Of a stretch of DNA of 64,000 nucleotides, positions 20,321 to 30,105 are shown piece by piece. The stretch is from Blattabacterium sp. (Cryptocercus punctulatus) str. Cpu (GTDB lineage: Bacteria > Bacteroidota > Bacteroidia > Flavobacteriales > Blattabacteriaceae), in the NCBI RefSeq assembly GCF_000236405.1, contig NC_016621.1:1-64000 (forward strand), in the 5' to 3' direction. Position 1 is the first letter of the stretch; every line of letters begins with the position of its first letter. The notes below the pieces were generated by a model. That model saw only the letters and a list, made by a program, of their open reading frames with translations, searched no databases and was not told the origin of the DNA. Position numbers and translations under genes: made by a program.

Positions 20321-22582
20321 ATGATCTTGGATATTAAAATGATTCGAAGTTTTTATTCAAATTTAAAATTTAGAATTAGTAAAATTCGAAATAAAATAGG
20401 TCGGCCTATGAACTATTCTGAAAAAATTCTATATTCTCATATTTCAAATAAAATAAATTTAGATAATCAAAATTTTAAAGATTCTTATTTAAATTTTTTG
20501 CCGGATCGTCTAGCTATGCAAGATGCTACAGCACAAATGACTATTCTTCAATTTATGAAAACTGGAAAAAATAAAACAAAAATACCTACAACGATACATT
20601 GCGATCATCTTATAAAATCAGTCAATGGAGCAGAAGAAGATTTAAAGGAATCTATAATTGAAAACCAAGAAATTTATGATTTTTTGAAATCGGCATCTAA
20701 TAAATATGGGATAGGATTTTGGAGACCTGGATCAGGAATTATTCATCAAATTGTTTTAGAAAATTATGCTTTTCCTGGAGGAATGATAATTGGAACAGAT
20801 TCTCATACTCCTAATGCTGGTGGGTTAGGTATGTTAGCTATAGGAATAGGAGGGGCAGATGCCGTTGAGGTAATGTCTGGATACTTTTTAGAATTAAAAA
20901 TGCCTAAAATTATTGGAGTTCATTTAAAAGGGAATCTAAATGGATGGGCCTCACCTAAAGATGTAATATTAAAATTATCTGGAATTTTAGGTGTTTCAGG
21001 AGCTAAAGGTTTTATTATTGAATATTTTGGAGATGGGATAGAAAGTATTTCATGTACAGGTAAGGCAACTATATGTAACATGGGGGCTGAAATTGGAGCT
21101 ACTTCTTCTTTATTTCCATATGATCCGAAAATGAGTTTATTTTTAGATCAAAGTGGAAGAAAAGAAATATCTAAAATGGCAGATAAATTAAGCAAATTTT
21201 TAAAATCAGATAGAGAAGTATATAACAATCCATGTCAATATTATGATAAAATAATAGAAATAGATCTAAATATATTAGAACCACATATTAATGGACCATT
21301 TACTCCTGATCGTGCTATTCCAATTTCTAAAATGAAAGAAGAAGTGATTAAAAATAATTGGCCTATTAAAATAGAAGTAGGATTAATCGGATCTTGTACA
21401 AATTCTTCTTATGAAGATCTATCAAAATCCATTTCTATTATTAAACAAGCAAAAAAAAAAAGATTAAAAATTTATTCTGAATTTTTAATCACGCCAGGAT
21501 CTGAAAAAGTATATCGTTTAATAAAAAAAAAAGGATTTATTTCTATTTTTCATAAAATAGGTGCAAAAATTTTTTCTAATGCTTGTGGTCCTTGCATTGG
21601 ACAATGGAGTAGAAAAGAAAATAATAAAAAAAGAAAAAATACAATTATTCATTCTTTTAATAGAAATTTTTCATCCCGTAATGATGGAAATCCAAAAACA
21701 CATGCTTTTATAGCATCTCCTGAAATTGTTACTGCCTTAATTTTTTCCGGATATTTAACCTTTGATCCTAGAATAGATAAATTAAAAAATGAAATAGGAG
21801 AATATATAAAATTTGAAGAGCCAAAATCTATAGATATGCCTATTTGTAAAAATTTTAATTTAAAAACGTTAGGATACGAAAACCCCGAAAAAAATGGAAA
21901 AAATCTATCTATATATATAAATCCAAAATCAAAAAGAATACAAGAATTATCTGAATTTCCTTCTTGGAATAAAAAAAATTTATTAAATATTAGACTTTTA
22001 ATAAAAGTAAAAGGAAAATGTACTACAGACCATATTTCCATGGCAGGTCCATGGCTTAAATATAGAGGGCATCTTGAGAAGATTTCTGAAAATTTATTAA
22101 TTGGAGCTGTTAATGCTTTTAATAATAAAATTAATGAAATAAAAAATATTTTTACAGGAAATTATGGAACAGTTCCCGATACTGCTAAATTTTATAAATT
22201 AAAAAAAATTACAACTTTAATTGTTGGAGATGAAAATTATGGAGAAGGTTCTTCAAGAGAGCATGCTGCTATGGAACCTCGTTTTTTAGGAGTTCGTATA
22301 GTTCTTGTAAAATCTTTTTCAAGAATACATGAAAATAATTTAAAAAAACAAGGAATTTTAGCTTTAACTTTTTTGCATTCTTCCGATTATTATAAAATTA
22401 AAGAAGAGGATATTTTTCATTTCTATATAAAAGATTTTCGGCCTACAAAAAATATTGATGTAGAATTAATTCATAATAATGGAAAAATAGAAAGAATAAA
22501 AGTCCAACATTCTTATAATAAAAGACAAATTCAATGGTTTATATTTGGATCTTTTTTAAATTTTATTCGAGAAAAAAAATAA
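20321..22582 (+). CDS. acn: Aconitate hydratase
   Basis: Isomerises citrate to isocitrate through a [4Fe-4S] cluster. The 753-aa protein is of the mitochondrial-type family common in Bacteroidetes, judged by the N-terminus ILDIKMIRSFYSNL. Cluster cysteines are present in GSCTNSSYEDL and NACGPCIGQW. The swivelling domain has KGKCTTDHISMAGPW and the active-site serine in GEGSSREHAAMEPR. No truncation or frameshift is visible, so the enzyme should be active. It stands alone, just after the hydrolase relic; neither citrate synthase nor isocitrate dehydrogenase is in the window. Confidence 0.95.
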   Translation: MILDIKMIRSFYSNLKFRISKIRNKIGRPMNYSEKILYSHISNKINLDNQNFKDSYLNFLPDRLAMQDATAQMTILQFMKTGKNKTKIPTTIHCDHLIKSVNGAEEDLKESIIENQEIYDFLKSASNKYGIGFWRPGSGIIHQIVLENYAFPGGMIIGTDSHTPNAGGLGMLAIGIGGADAVEVMSGYFLELKMPKIIGVHLKGNLNGWASPKDVILKLSGILGVSGAKGFIIEYFGDGIESISCTGKATICNMGAEIGATSSLFPYDPKMSLFLDQSGRKEISKMADKLSKFLKSDREVYNNPCQYYDKIIEIDLNILEPHINGPFTPDRAIPISKMKEEVIKNNWPIKIEVGLIGSCTNSSYEDLSKSISIIKQAKKKRLKIYSEFLITPGSEKVYRLIKKKGFISIFHKIGAKIFSNACGPCIGQWSRKENNKKRKNTIIHSFNRNFSSRNDGNPKTHAFIASPEIVTALIFSGYLTFDPRIDKLKNEIGEYIKFEEPKSIDMPICKNFNLKTLGYENPEKNGKNLSIYINPKSKRIQELSEFPSWNKKNLLNIRLLIKVKGKCTTDHISMAGPWLKYRGHLEKISENLLIGAVNAFNNKINEIKNIFTGNYGTVPDTAKFYKLKKITTLIVGDENYGEGSSREHAAMEPRFLGVRIVLVKSFSRIHENNLKKQGILALTFLHSSDYYKIKEEDIFHFYIKDFRPTKNIDVELIHNNGKIERIKVQHSYNKRQIQWFIFGSFLNFIREKK

Positions 22583-22594
22583 AAATAATTTTAT

Positions 22595-22813
22595 ATGAAT
22601 ATTATCCATATTTTTTTATTAAAAAGTATTCGAATTTATCAAATAGGAATATCTCCATGGATAGGAAAACATTGTAGATATATACCAACTTGTTCCGATT
22701 ATATGATTCAATCTTTAATAAAATATAGCTTTTATAAAGCTATATTAATTAGTTTGAAAAGAATTTGTAGATGTTATCCAGGGGGTAATTCAGGATACGA
22801 TCCTATAAAATAA
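22595..22813 (+). CDS. yidD: Membrane protein insertion efficiency factor YidD
   Basis: Small membrane-associated protein that assists YidC-dependent insertion. The 72-aa product has the family signatures SPWIGKHCRYIPTCSDYM, with its conserved cysteines, and the C-terminal CYPGGNSGYDPIK. Length is typical. It begins 12 bases after aconitase and ends five bases before lgt, so it is probably expressed with both. In many genomes yidD lies near rpmH and yidC, but rpmH is 12 kb away here. Confidence 0.93.
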   Translation: MNIIHIFLLKSIRIYQIGISPWIGKHCRYIPTCSDYMIQSLIKYSFYKAILISLKRICRCYPGGNSGYDPIK

Positions 22814-22818
22814 AAATT

Positions 22819-23670
22819 ATGTTAAAATATATTAATTGGGATCCTATCCATAAATTTATTTTATGGAAAGGGTTTTCTATACATATTTATAGTTTAATGT
22901 TTTTTCTATCTTTTTTAATAGGATGGTATATTATGAAATATATTTATAAAATAGAAAAAATTAATCAAAAATATTTAGATACTTTATTGGTATATACAGT
23001 TTTAGGAACTGTTATAGGAGCAAGATTAGGACAGATATTTTTTTATGATTTTTCATATTTTTCAGATCATTGGATAGAAGCTTTTTTTCCTGTAAAAGAA
23101 AATTATTCTAAATTAGGAATAATAAAAGGTTATGAATTTATTGGTTATAGAGGATTATCTAGTCATGGAGCTACTATAGGAATTATTTTATCTATTTTTT
23201 TTATAGTAAAAAAATACTTAAAATCCTTTTTTTGGATATGTGATAGGTTATGTATTGTAGCTACATTATCTGCCGTTTTTATAAGAATTGGAAATTTTTT
23301 CAATTCTGAAATTGTAGGAATTCCATGCAATTCTGCTTTACCTTGGTCTGTAAAATTTTTACAAATGGATACAGGATATGGTGAAATAGTTCCTAGACAT
23401 CCAACTCAAATATATGAATCGATTATTTATTTTTTCATTTTTTTATTTTTATGTTCTTTATATAGAAAAAAAAATATTAGAAATATTACTGGATATATAT
23501 CTGGTATTTTTTTTATTTTACTTTGGTCTTCTAGGTTTTTATTAGAATTTATGAAAGAACCACAAGGATATGAGATCATAAATATGTACTCTCTAAATAC
23601 TGGACAATGGCTTAGTATACCATGCATTATTTTTGGAATATTTATTTTTTATTTTTCTATAAAAAAATAA
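22819..23670 (+). CDS. lgt: Prolipoprotein diacylglyceryl transferase
   Basis: Transfers diacylglycerol from phosphatidylglycerol to the lipobox cysteine, the first step of lipoprotein maturation. The 283-aa protein has about seven membrane segments and the conserved motifs GARLGQIFFYD, YRGLSSHGA and IRIGNFFNSEIVG. The last holds the invariant Lgt-signature arginine and asparagines. The C-terminal PRHPTQIYES is also typical. It completes the front end of the pathway whose last enzyme, lnt, is at 6.9 kb. Confidence 0.96.
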   Translation: MLKYINWDPIHKFILWKGFSIHIYSLMFFLSFLIGWYIMKYIYKIEKINQKYLDTLLVYTVLGTVIGARLGQIFFYDFSYFSDHWIEAFFPVKENYSKLGIIKGYEFIGYRGLSSHGATIGIILSIFFIVKKYLKSFFWICDRLCIVATLSAVFIRIGNFFNSEIVGIPCNSALPWSVKFLQMDTGYGEIVPRHPTQIYESIIYFFIFLFLCSLYRKKNIRNITGYISGIFFILLWSSRFLLEFMKEPQGYEIINMYSLNTGQWLSIPCIIFGIFIFYFSIKK

Positions 23671-23816
23671 ACATTTTTTTTCATGAAAAAAATAAAAATA
23701 AAATTTTATTAATTTAATTTTTTCTTTTTTCTTCTTCTGAAAAAAGTGAAAATGAAGAATCCTTATTTTTTGATGTAGGAGATCAATTAGAAATTGAATT
23801 TTTAAAAAACGGAGAA

Positions 23817-24197
23817 TTGTATATAAAAAATGAAAACTTTTTGATAAAAAAAATTGATGTAGAATTAGCAAACACACCTATAAAAATAAAAAATGGATTA
23901 ATGTATAGATCTTCTCTAAAAGAAAATAGAGGAATGTTATTTTTATTAACCAATAAAGAAAATATTCATCAAATAAATATGAAAAATATGCGAATTCCTT
24001 TAGATATTATTTATATTGATTATTTTAATACCGTTTTTTTTATAAATAAATATATTTATCCTATGAATAGGATAGAAAAATTTAATATTTCTAAAATAAA
24101 ATATATTTTGGAAATAAATGCGGGTATGTCAGATAAATGGGGCATAAAACAAGGAAAAACAAAAATTTTTTTAATAAATACAAATAATAAATATTGA
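23817..24197 (+). CDS. DUF192 family protein, 5' end eroded
   Basis: Small protein of unknown function carrying the DUF192 fold. Conserved segments are VELANTPIKIKNGLMYRSSL, ENRGMLFLL, MKNMRIPLDIIYID and the C-terminal LEINAGMSDKWGI. The start given is a TTG at 23817. The same frame stays open upstream to 23718 and reads SSSEKSENEESLFF, a family-like linker, but offers no ATG, GTG or other clear start. An ATG at 23683 (MKKIKIKFY) lies in another frame and soon stops. The exported or lipoprotein leader usual for this family has probably been lost. Confidence 0.75.
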   Translation: MYIKNENFLIKKIDVELANTPIKIKNGLMYRSSLKENRGMLFLLTNKENIHQINMKNMRIPLDIIYIDYFNTVFFINKYIYPMNRIEKFNISKIKYILEINAGMSDKWGIKQGKTKIFLINTNNKY

Positions 24198-24237
24198 ATA
24201 TTATTTAACTTTAAAAATTTAAAATTTTATAATTATT

Positions 24238-24567
24238 ATGGTTTTTATATCTGATCAAGCTAAAAATAAATTAATTGCCATTATGAAAGAAGAAGGACTC
24301 TCTAATGATCTTTCTTTCGTAAGATTTGGTGTTAAAAATGGAGGATGTTCTGGTTTATCTTATGAACTTACTTTTGATGAAAAAAAGAAAAAAGAAGATA
24401 AACTTTTTAAGTATGAAGGAATGAAAATATTAGTAGATGAAAATAGTTTCCCTTATTTAGTTGGAATTACACTAGAATATTCAGGTGGTTTGAATGGAAA
24501 AGGATTTTATTTTAAAAATCCTAATGCTAAACATACTTGTGGATGCGGAAAAAGTTTTGCATCTTAA
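24238..24567 (+). CDS. sufA: Iron-sulfur assembly A-type carrier (SufA/HesB-like)
   Basis: A-type protein that holds or transfers Fe-S clusters to apo-enzymes. The 109-aa product has the three expected cysteines: one in NGGCSGLSYEL (near 40) and two in the C-terminal CGCGKSF. It is the first gene of the SUF cluster, 34 bases before sufB. SufA, ErpA and IscA cannot be told apart by these motifs; operon position favours SufA. Confidence 0.93.
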   Translation: MVFISDQAKNKLIAIMKEEGLSNDLSFVRFGVKNGGCSGLSYELTFDEKKKKEDKLFKYEGMKILVDENSFPYLVGITLEYSGGLNGKGFYFKNPNAKHTCGCGKSFAS

Positions 24568-24601
24568 TTTTTCATCTTAATCTTAGTTATATTTCTATTA
24601 T

Positions 24602-26044
24602 ATGAAAAAAAAAAATAAAGTATTGGATAATTTTACTAATTCTGATTATGAGTATAAATATGGATTTTATACTCCAATAGAATCGGATAAAATTCCAGCA
24701 GGATTAAATGAAAATGTTATTCGAAAAATATCAGAAAAAAAGGAAGAACCAATATGGATGTTAAATTGGAGATTAGAATCTTATTATGTATGGAAAAAAA
24801 TGAAAGAGCCAAATTGGGCAAATATAAAATATAAAAAACCAAATTTTCAAGAAATAAGTTATTATTCATCTCCAAAAAAAAAAATAGATCTAGATAATTT
24901 AGATCAAACGGATCCAGAATTATTAGATACATTTAATAAATTAGGAGTTCCTATAAAAAAAAACATTTCTAAAATTGCTACAGATATAGTATTAGATTCC
25001 GTTTCTTTGGTAACTACATTTCAAAAAAAATTGGAGGATTATGGAATTATATTTTGTTCTATTAATGATGCTTTAAAAAAATTTCCAAATCTTGTAAAAA
25101 AATATTTAGGTACTGTAGTTTCCAAAAAAGATAATTTTTATGCAGCTCTTAATTCAGCTGTATTTTCAGATGGATCTTTTTGTTATGTTCCAAAAGGAAT
25201 TCGATGTCCTATGGAATTATCTACATACTTTCGTATTAACGAAAATGGAACTGGGCAATTTGAAAGAACTTTAATTATTGCAGATAAAGAATCTTATGTT
25301 AGTTATTTAGAAGGATGTACTGCACCAAAAAGAAAAGAAAATCAATTACATGCTGCTGTAGTAGAAATTATTGCTTTAGAAAATTCTGAAATTAAATACT
25401 CGACTGTACAAAATTGGTTTCCTGGTAATAAAGAAGGTGTAGGTGGGATTTACAATTTTGTAACAAAACGTGGATTATGTGAAAAAAAAGCTAAAATATC
25501 TTGGATACAAGTAGAAATGGGGTCATCAATTACTTGGAAATATCCATCTTGTATTCTAAAAGGCGACTATTCTATTGGGGAATTTTATTCTTTAGCCTTA
25601 ACCAAAGATTTTCAACAAGCAGATACAGGGACTAAGATGATTCATATTGGAAAAAAAACGAAAAGTGTAATTATATCAAAGGGAATATCTTCTGGTAAAT
25701 CTAAAAATAATTATAGGGGGTTAGTTAAAATTTATTCTAAAGCTATAAAATCACGTAATTATTCTCAATGTGATTCCTTATTAATAGGAAATCAATGTCA
25801 AGCAAATACTTTTCCATACATAAATGTATATAATTCTAATTCTCAAGTAGAACATGAAGCTACTACTTCAAAAATTGGAGAAGACCAGATTTTTTATTGT
25901 AATCAACGAGGAATTGATACAGAAAAAGCTATTTTTCTTATTATAAATGGTTTTAGTAATGAAGTTTTAAAAAAATTACCAATGGAATTTGCAGTAGAAG
26001 CTCAAAATCTTTTAGAAATTTCTTTAGAGGGATCTGTTGGATAA
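24602..26044 (+). CDS. sufB: Fe-S cluster assembly protein SufB
   Basis: Scaffold subunit of the SufBC2D complex on which clusters are built. The 480-aa product matches SufB end to end, with [47 protein letters not shown] and the [16 protein letters not shown] block typical of the SufB/SufD core. The catalytic-cysteine region [10 protein letters not shown] is intact. It is followed 26 bases later by sufC, so the genes are probably one transcript. Confidence 0.97.
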   Translation: MKKKNKVLDNFTNSDYEYKYGFYTPIESDKIPAGLNENVIRKISEKKEEPIWMLNWRLESYYVWKKMKEPNWANIKYKKPNFQEISYYSSPKKKIDLDNLDQTDPELLDTFNKLGVPIKKNISKIATDIVLDSVSLVTTFQKKLEDYGIIFCSINDALKKFPNLVKKYLGTVVSKKDNFYAALNSAVFSDGSFCYVPKGIRCPMELSTYFRINENGTGQFERTLIIADKESYVSYLEGCTAPKRKENQLHAAVVEIIALENSEIKYSTVQNWFPGNKEGVGGIYNFVTKRGLCEKKAKISWIQVEMGSSITWKYPSCILKGDYSIGEFYSLALTKDFQQADTGTKMIHIGKKTKSVIISKGISSGKSKNNYRGLVKIYSKAIKSRNYSQCDSLLIGNQCQANTFPYINVYNSNSQVEHEATTSKIGEDQIFYCNQRGIDTEKAIFLIINGFSNEVLKKLPMEFAVEAQNLLEISLEGSVG

Positions 26045-26070
26045 TAAAAAAAATATTTTAAATAATTTAT

Positions 26071-26832
26071 ATGTTAATTATAAATAATTTACATGTTTCT
26101 ATAGAAAATAAAAAAATTCTTAAGGGAATTGATTTAAAAATTAATTTAGGAGAAATTCATGTAATTATGGGGCCAAATGGTTCTGGAAAAAGTACATTAG
26201 CTTCTGTTATTGCAGGTAAAAAAGAATATAATATAATTAAAGGAAATATTTATTTTAATAATAAAAATTTACTAAATTTTTCTCCAGAAAAACGTGCACA
26301 TTTGGGAATTTTTTTATCTTTTCAACATCCAGTAGAAATACCTGGAATTTCTGTAATTAATTTTATTAAAACGGCTATTAATGAATCTCGTAAAGCAAAA
26401 GGATTGGATAAGATGCCCGCTAAAGAAATACTTTTTAAAATGAAAAAAAAATCCGTACTTTTAAATATTGAAAAAAATTTTTTTTATCGATCATTGAATG
26501 AAGGATTTTCCGGAGGAGAAAAAAAACGAAATGAAATATTTCAAATGTCTATGTTAGATCCATTATTATCTATTTTAGATGAAGTAGATTCAGGATTAGA
26601 TATAGATGCATTACGTATTGTTTCAAATGGAATTAATACTTTAAAAAATAATAAAAATTCTATTTTAATTATTACTCATTATAAGAGATTATTAGATTAT
26701 TTATTTTCAGATTATATAATGCATATTTTATATGATGGAAAAATAGTTAAATCCGGAAATAAACAATTAGCTGATAAATTAGAAAAAAAAGGATATAACT
26801 GGATTATAAATGAAAAAAAAATATTTATCTAA
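26071..26832 (+). CDS. sufC: Fe-S cluster assembly ATPase SufC
   Basis: ABC-type ATPase that drives conformational change in the SufBC2D scaffold. The 253-aa protein has Walker A (GPNGSGKSTLA, near 34-44), a Q-loop (LSFQHPVEIPG), an ABC signature (FSGGEKKRNE), Walker B (LLSILDEVDSGLD) and the switch histidine (ITHYKR). It lacks membrane segments, as SufC does. The neighbours are sufB and sufD. Confidence 0.97.
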   Translation: MLIINNLHVSIENKKILKGIDLKINLGEIHVIMGPNGSGKSTLASVIAGKKEYNIIKGNIYFNNKNLLNFSPEKRAHLGIFLSFQHPVEIPGISVINFIKTAINESRKAKGLDKMPAKEILFKMKKKSVLLNIEKNFFYRSLNEGFSGGEKKRNEIFQMSMLDPLLSILDEVDSGLDIDALRIVSNGINTLKNNKNSILIITHYKRLLDYLFSDYIMHILYDGKIVKSGNKQLADKLEKKGYNWIINEKKIFI

Positions 26833-26846
26833 ATAATTAGATTATA

Positions 26847-28145
26847 ATGTTATTAAAAGATAAAATTATCTCATCATTTTCAGAATTAAATTCTAGTGAA
26901 GAGGATTCTTATTTATCCAAATTACGATATCAATCGATCAATCTTTTTAAAAAAAATGGATTTCCATCTTCTAAAAATGAAGAATGGAGAGAGACTAATA
27001 TAAATTCAATTCTTAATCAAGACTATAAAATATTTTCAAAAAGAAAAAAAAATTTAGAATATCAGAAAATCGAAAAAATGGTTTTTCTAAAAGAAAAAAA
27101 TTCTTTTATTCTTGTTTTTATTGATGGAGAATATAATTTTTATCTATCCCATAAATATAATAATGAAAAAAAAAATATTATATTATCCAATATATCTTCA
27201 CAAAAAGAAGAAAAAATTAAAAAATTTTATGGTAAGTTATTACGTAAATATGATGCATTTAATAGTTTAAATACTATTTTTTCAAATGATGGAGGATATA
27301 TTTATATTCCTAATAATGTTTATTTAAAAACTCCTATAGAAATATTACATATTTATACCGGATTAGAATCAAAAATTCTATTAAATCCAAGAAATTTAAT
27401 TATAGTAGGTAAATCATCCAAGGTTAAAATTATTGAACATCATAAATCTTTAAAAAAACATTTATTATTTAGCAATTCTGTTAGTGAAATTTATGCATTG
27501 GATAATAGTGAAATAGAATATTATAAAATTCAAGATGATATTAAAGGGGATAATTTGATAGATAATACTTTTATTCAACAAAACTTATATAGTAAATGTT
27601 CAGTTCATATTTTTTCTTTTCAAGGAAATTTTATTAGAAATAATCTAAATTTTTATTCTAACGGAGAAAATACTTCTTCTTTATTATATGGAATTTCTCT
27701 TTTATCAGGAAAACAATTGATAGATCATCATACCTTAATAGATCATTTATATTCAAATTCTTATAGTTTTCAATTATATAAAAGTATTTTATTAGAAAAA
27801 TCTAAAAATATTTTTAATGGAAAAATACTTGTTGAAAAAGGAATAAAAGGAATTAATGCTTTTCAGAAAAGCAATAATATTCTTCTTTCGGATGAAGCTT
27901 ATATATATGCAAAACCTCAATTAGAAATATTTTCTGATGAAGTAAAATGTTCACATAGTTGTACTATTGGGAGTTTTCAAGAATCTGATTTATTTTATTT
28001 TCAATCAAGAGGAATTCCAGAAAAAGAAGGAAAGGTTTTATTATTACTTTCTATTTTAGAGGAAGTATTAAAACCTATTAATATTTTAAAATTAAAAAAT
28101 ATAATTTCTAAGAAAATAAAAAAAAAATTAGGCATATATTTATAG
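26847..28145 (+). CDS. sufD: Fe-S cluster assembly protein SufD
   Basis: Partner of SufB in the SufBC2D scaffold, linked to iron entry. The 432-aa product has a divergent N-terminal helical region with the NEEWRETN motif and a SufB-like beta-helical core ending in DEVKCSHSCTIG and FYFQSRGIPEKEG. SufD is the least conserved member of the cluster, and the divergence here is normal. The position between sufC and sufS confirms it. Confidence 0.95.
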   Translation: MLLKDKIISSFSELNSSEEDSYLSKLRYQSINLFKKNGFPSSKNEEWRETNINSILNQDYKIFSKRKKNLEYQKIEKMVFLKEKNSFILVFIDGEYNFYLSHKYNNEKKNIILSNISSQKEEKIKKFYGKLLRKYDAFNSLNTIFSNDGGYIYIPNNVYLKTPIEILHIYTGLESKILLNPRNLIIVGKSSKVKIIEHHKSLKKHLLFSNSVSEIYALDNSEIEYYKIQDDIKGDNLIDNTFIQQNLYSKCSVHIFSFQGNFIRNNLNFYSNGENTSSLLYGISLLSGKQLIDHHTLIDHLYSNSYSFQLYKSILLEKSKNIFNGKILVEKGIKGINAFQKSNNILLSDEAYIYAKPQLEIFSDEVKCSHSCTIGSFQESDLFYFQSRGIPEKEGKVLLLLSILEEVLKPINILKLKNIISKKIKKKLGIYL

Positions 28146-28148
28146 TAT

Positions 28149-29384
28149 ATGTTTTCAAAAGAAAAAATTCAAGAAATTCGAGATCAATTTCCAATTTTAA
28201 AAAAAAAAATTTATTCAAATTCTTTAGTTTATATAGATAACGCTGCTACTACTCAAAAACCTTTTCAAGTAATTAAAGCTTCTGAAATTTATTATTCCAC
28301 TATAAATTCTAATGTTCATAGAGGATTACATTTTTTAAGTCAAGAATCTACTTTTTATGTAGAAAATGTAAGAAAAAAAATTCAAAAATTTATTCATGCA
28401 AAACATTCTTCAGAAATAATTTTTACAAAAGGTACTACAGAATCTATTAATTTAGTAGCTTCTAGTATTAGTTTTTTGATAAAAAAAGGAGATGAAATTA
28501 TTATTTCCTATCTTGAACATCATTCTAATATTGTACCATGGCAAATTCTTTGTTCAAAAAAAAAAGCTTTATTAAAAATAATTCCCATTAATCAAGATGG
28601 ATTATTACAATTAGAATATTTTAATTTTTTAATTTCAGAAAAGACTAAAATTGTAGCAATTAATCATATATCTAATGTTTTAGGAATAATAAATCCTGTA
28701 AAAAATATTATTGATAAATCTCATGAATATGGTGCCTTAGTTTTGATTGATGGTGCGCAAGTTCCATCTAATTTAGATTTAGATGTTCAAGATTTAAATG
28801 CTGATTTTTATGTATTTTCTGCACATAAAATGTATGGACCTACTGGAATTGGAATTTTATATGGAAAGGAGAAAATATTAAATTCTCTTGATCCTTATCA
28901 AACTGGAGGTGAAATGATTAATAAAGTAAGTTTTGATCAAACTACTTATTCAGATTTACCATTTAAGTTTGAAGCTGGAACTCCAAATATAGAAGGAATT
29001 ATTGTATGGGGGGTAGCTATAGATTTTGTAGAAAAAATAGGAGTAGAAAATATCCAAAATTATAAAAAAGAACTTTTAAGTTATGCTATCAAACTTTTAA
29101 GTAGAATAGATGGTATCCAATTATATGGAGGAAGTGATTTAAAAAAAAGATCTAGTATTATATCCTTTAATTTAAGTAAATTACATTGTTTTGATGTTGG
29201 AAGTATTTTAGATCGTTTTGGAATAGCTGTACGAACTGGTCATCTTTGTGCTCAACCTTTAATGAATTTTTTTAATGTAAAAGGAATGATTCGTGCTAGT
29301 TTTTCTATATATAATACTTTTGAAGAAATAGATTATTTATTTGATAGTATTTTAAAAACAAAAAAATTTTTATTAAAGCATTAA
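28149..29384 (+). CDS. sufS: Cysteine desulfurase SufS
   Basis: PLP enzyme that takes sulfur from cysteine and supplies it to SufB. The 411-aa product has the family N-terminal YIDNAATTQKP, HRGLHFLSQ, the PLP-binding lysine in SAHKMYGPTG, and the active-site cysteine in RTGHLCAQP. It is a type II (SufS/Csd) enzyme. The start lies three bases after the sufD stop. No sufE or sufU sulfur-acceptor gene follows; rplU comes next. Confidence 0.97.
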   Translation: MFSKEKIQEIRDQFPILKKKIYSNSLVYIDNAATTQKPFQVIKASEIYYSTINSNVHRGLHFLSQESTFYVENVRKKIQKFIHAKHSSEIIFTKGTTESINLVASSISFLIKKGDEIIISYLEHHSNIVPWQILCSKKKALLKIIPINQDGLLQLEYFNFLISEKTKIVAINHISNVLGIINPVKNIIDKSHEYGALVLIDGAQVPSNLDLDVQDLNADFYVFSAHKMYGPTGIGILYGKEKILNSLDPYQTGGEMINKVSFDQTTYSDLPFKFEAGTPNIEGIIVWGVAIDFVEKIGVENIQNYKKELLSYAIKLLSRIDGIQLYGGSDLKKRSSIISFNLSKLHCFDVGSILDRFGIAVRTGHLCAQPLMNFFNVKGMIRASFSIYNTFEEIDYLFDSILKTKKFLLKH

Positions 29385-29390
29385 AAATAT

Positions 29391-29717
29391 ATGATATACG
29401 CAATTGTAAATATTTTAGGAAATCAATTTAAACTTATTGAAAATAAGTTCGTTTATGTTCCTCGTCTTTCTTCTATGAATTTAGGAGAAAAAATATGGAT
29501 TAATCAAATATTTCTATTTTTTAAAAATGGATTTACAAAAATAGGAAATCCATTTTTAGAAAATATAAATATTCAAATAGAAATTTTACAACATTTAAAA
29601 GGAAATAAAATAATTGTATTTAAAAAAAAAAAGAGAAAAGGATATAAAGTAAAAAATGGATTTAGACCATTTTTTACAAAAATTAAAGTGATTTCTTTTT
29701 CAGAAATTGAAAAATAA
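29391..29717 (+). CDS. rplU: Large subunit ribosomal protein bL21
   Basis: 23S rRNA-binding protein of the 50S subunit. The 108-aa product begins with the typical YAIVNILGNQFKL and ends with the conserved basic KKKKRKGYKVKNGFRPFFTKIKV block. It is paired with rpmA in the usual rplU-rpmA order, and begins six bases after sufS, so transcription from the SUF operon may reach it. Confidence 0.96.
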   Translation: MIYAIVNILGNQFKLIENKFVYVPRLSSMNLGEKIWINQIFLFFKNGFTKIGNPFLENINIQIEILQHLKGNKIIVFKKKKRKGYKVKNGFRPFFTKIKVISFSEIEK

Positions 29718-29742
29718 AAATATAAAAAAATTTTAATTTAAA

Positions 29743-29997
29743 ATGGCTCATAAAAAAGGTTCCGGAAGTTCTAGAAATGGTCGTGATTCAGAAGGTAGAA
29801 GATTAGGAATAAAAATATATGGAAATCAATTTGCTAAATCAGGAAATATTATTGTTCGTCAACGTGGGACAAAACATTATCCTGGAATAAATGTAGGAAT
29901 GGGGAAAGATCATACTTTATATGCTATAAAAACAGGATTTGTGATTTTTAAAAAAATAAAAAAAAATAGGTCTATTGTATCTGTTATATCCAAATAA
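29743..29997 (+). CDS. rpmA: Large subunit ribosomal protein bL27
   Basis: 50S protein whose N-terminal tail reaches the peptidyl-transferase centre. The 84-aa product shows [18 protein letters not shown], the mature short N-terminus without the cleavable leader found in Firmicutes, followed by [16 protein letters not shown] and [11 protein letters not shown]. It is complete and 25 bases downstream of rplU. Confidence 0.97.
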   Translation: MAHKKGSGSSRNGRDSEGRRLGIKIYGNQFAKSGNIIVRQRGTKHYPGINVGMGKDHTLYAIKTGFVIFKKIKKNRSIVSVISK

Positions 29998-30011
29998 TGA
30001 AAATAAAATGA

Positions 30012-30085
30012 GGCTGGGTAGTTCAATAGGATAGAACAACAGTTTCCTAAACTGTAAGTTGTGGGTTCGAATCCCTCCCCGGTCA
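30012..30085 (+). tRNA. tRNA-Arg (anticodon CCT)
   Basis: A 74-base cloverleaf. The acceptor stem GGCTGGG (30012-30018) pairs with CCCGGTC (30078-30084), with two G-U pairs. The D-stem is GTTC/GAAC. The anticodon arm ACAGT-TTCCTAA-ACTGT gives anticodon CCT, reading AGG. The T-arm is GTGGG-TTCGAAT-CCCTC with one T-T mismatch. The discriminator A is at 30085 and CCA is not encoded. It follows rpmA on the same strand. Confidence 0.93.
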
Positions 30086-30105
30086 TATAAAAAATAAAAA
30101 AATAA

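Noticed and set aside
21649..22041. 130-codon reverse-strand frame inside aconitase
   Set aside because: Fully overlaps a well-supported enzyme gene and has no independent signature.
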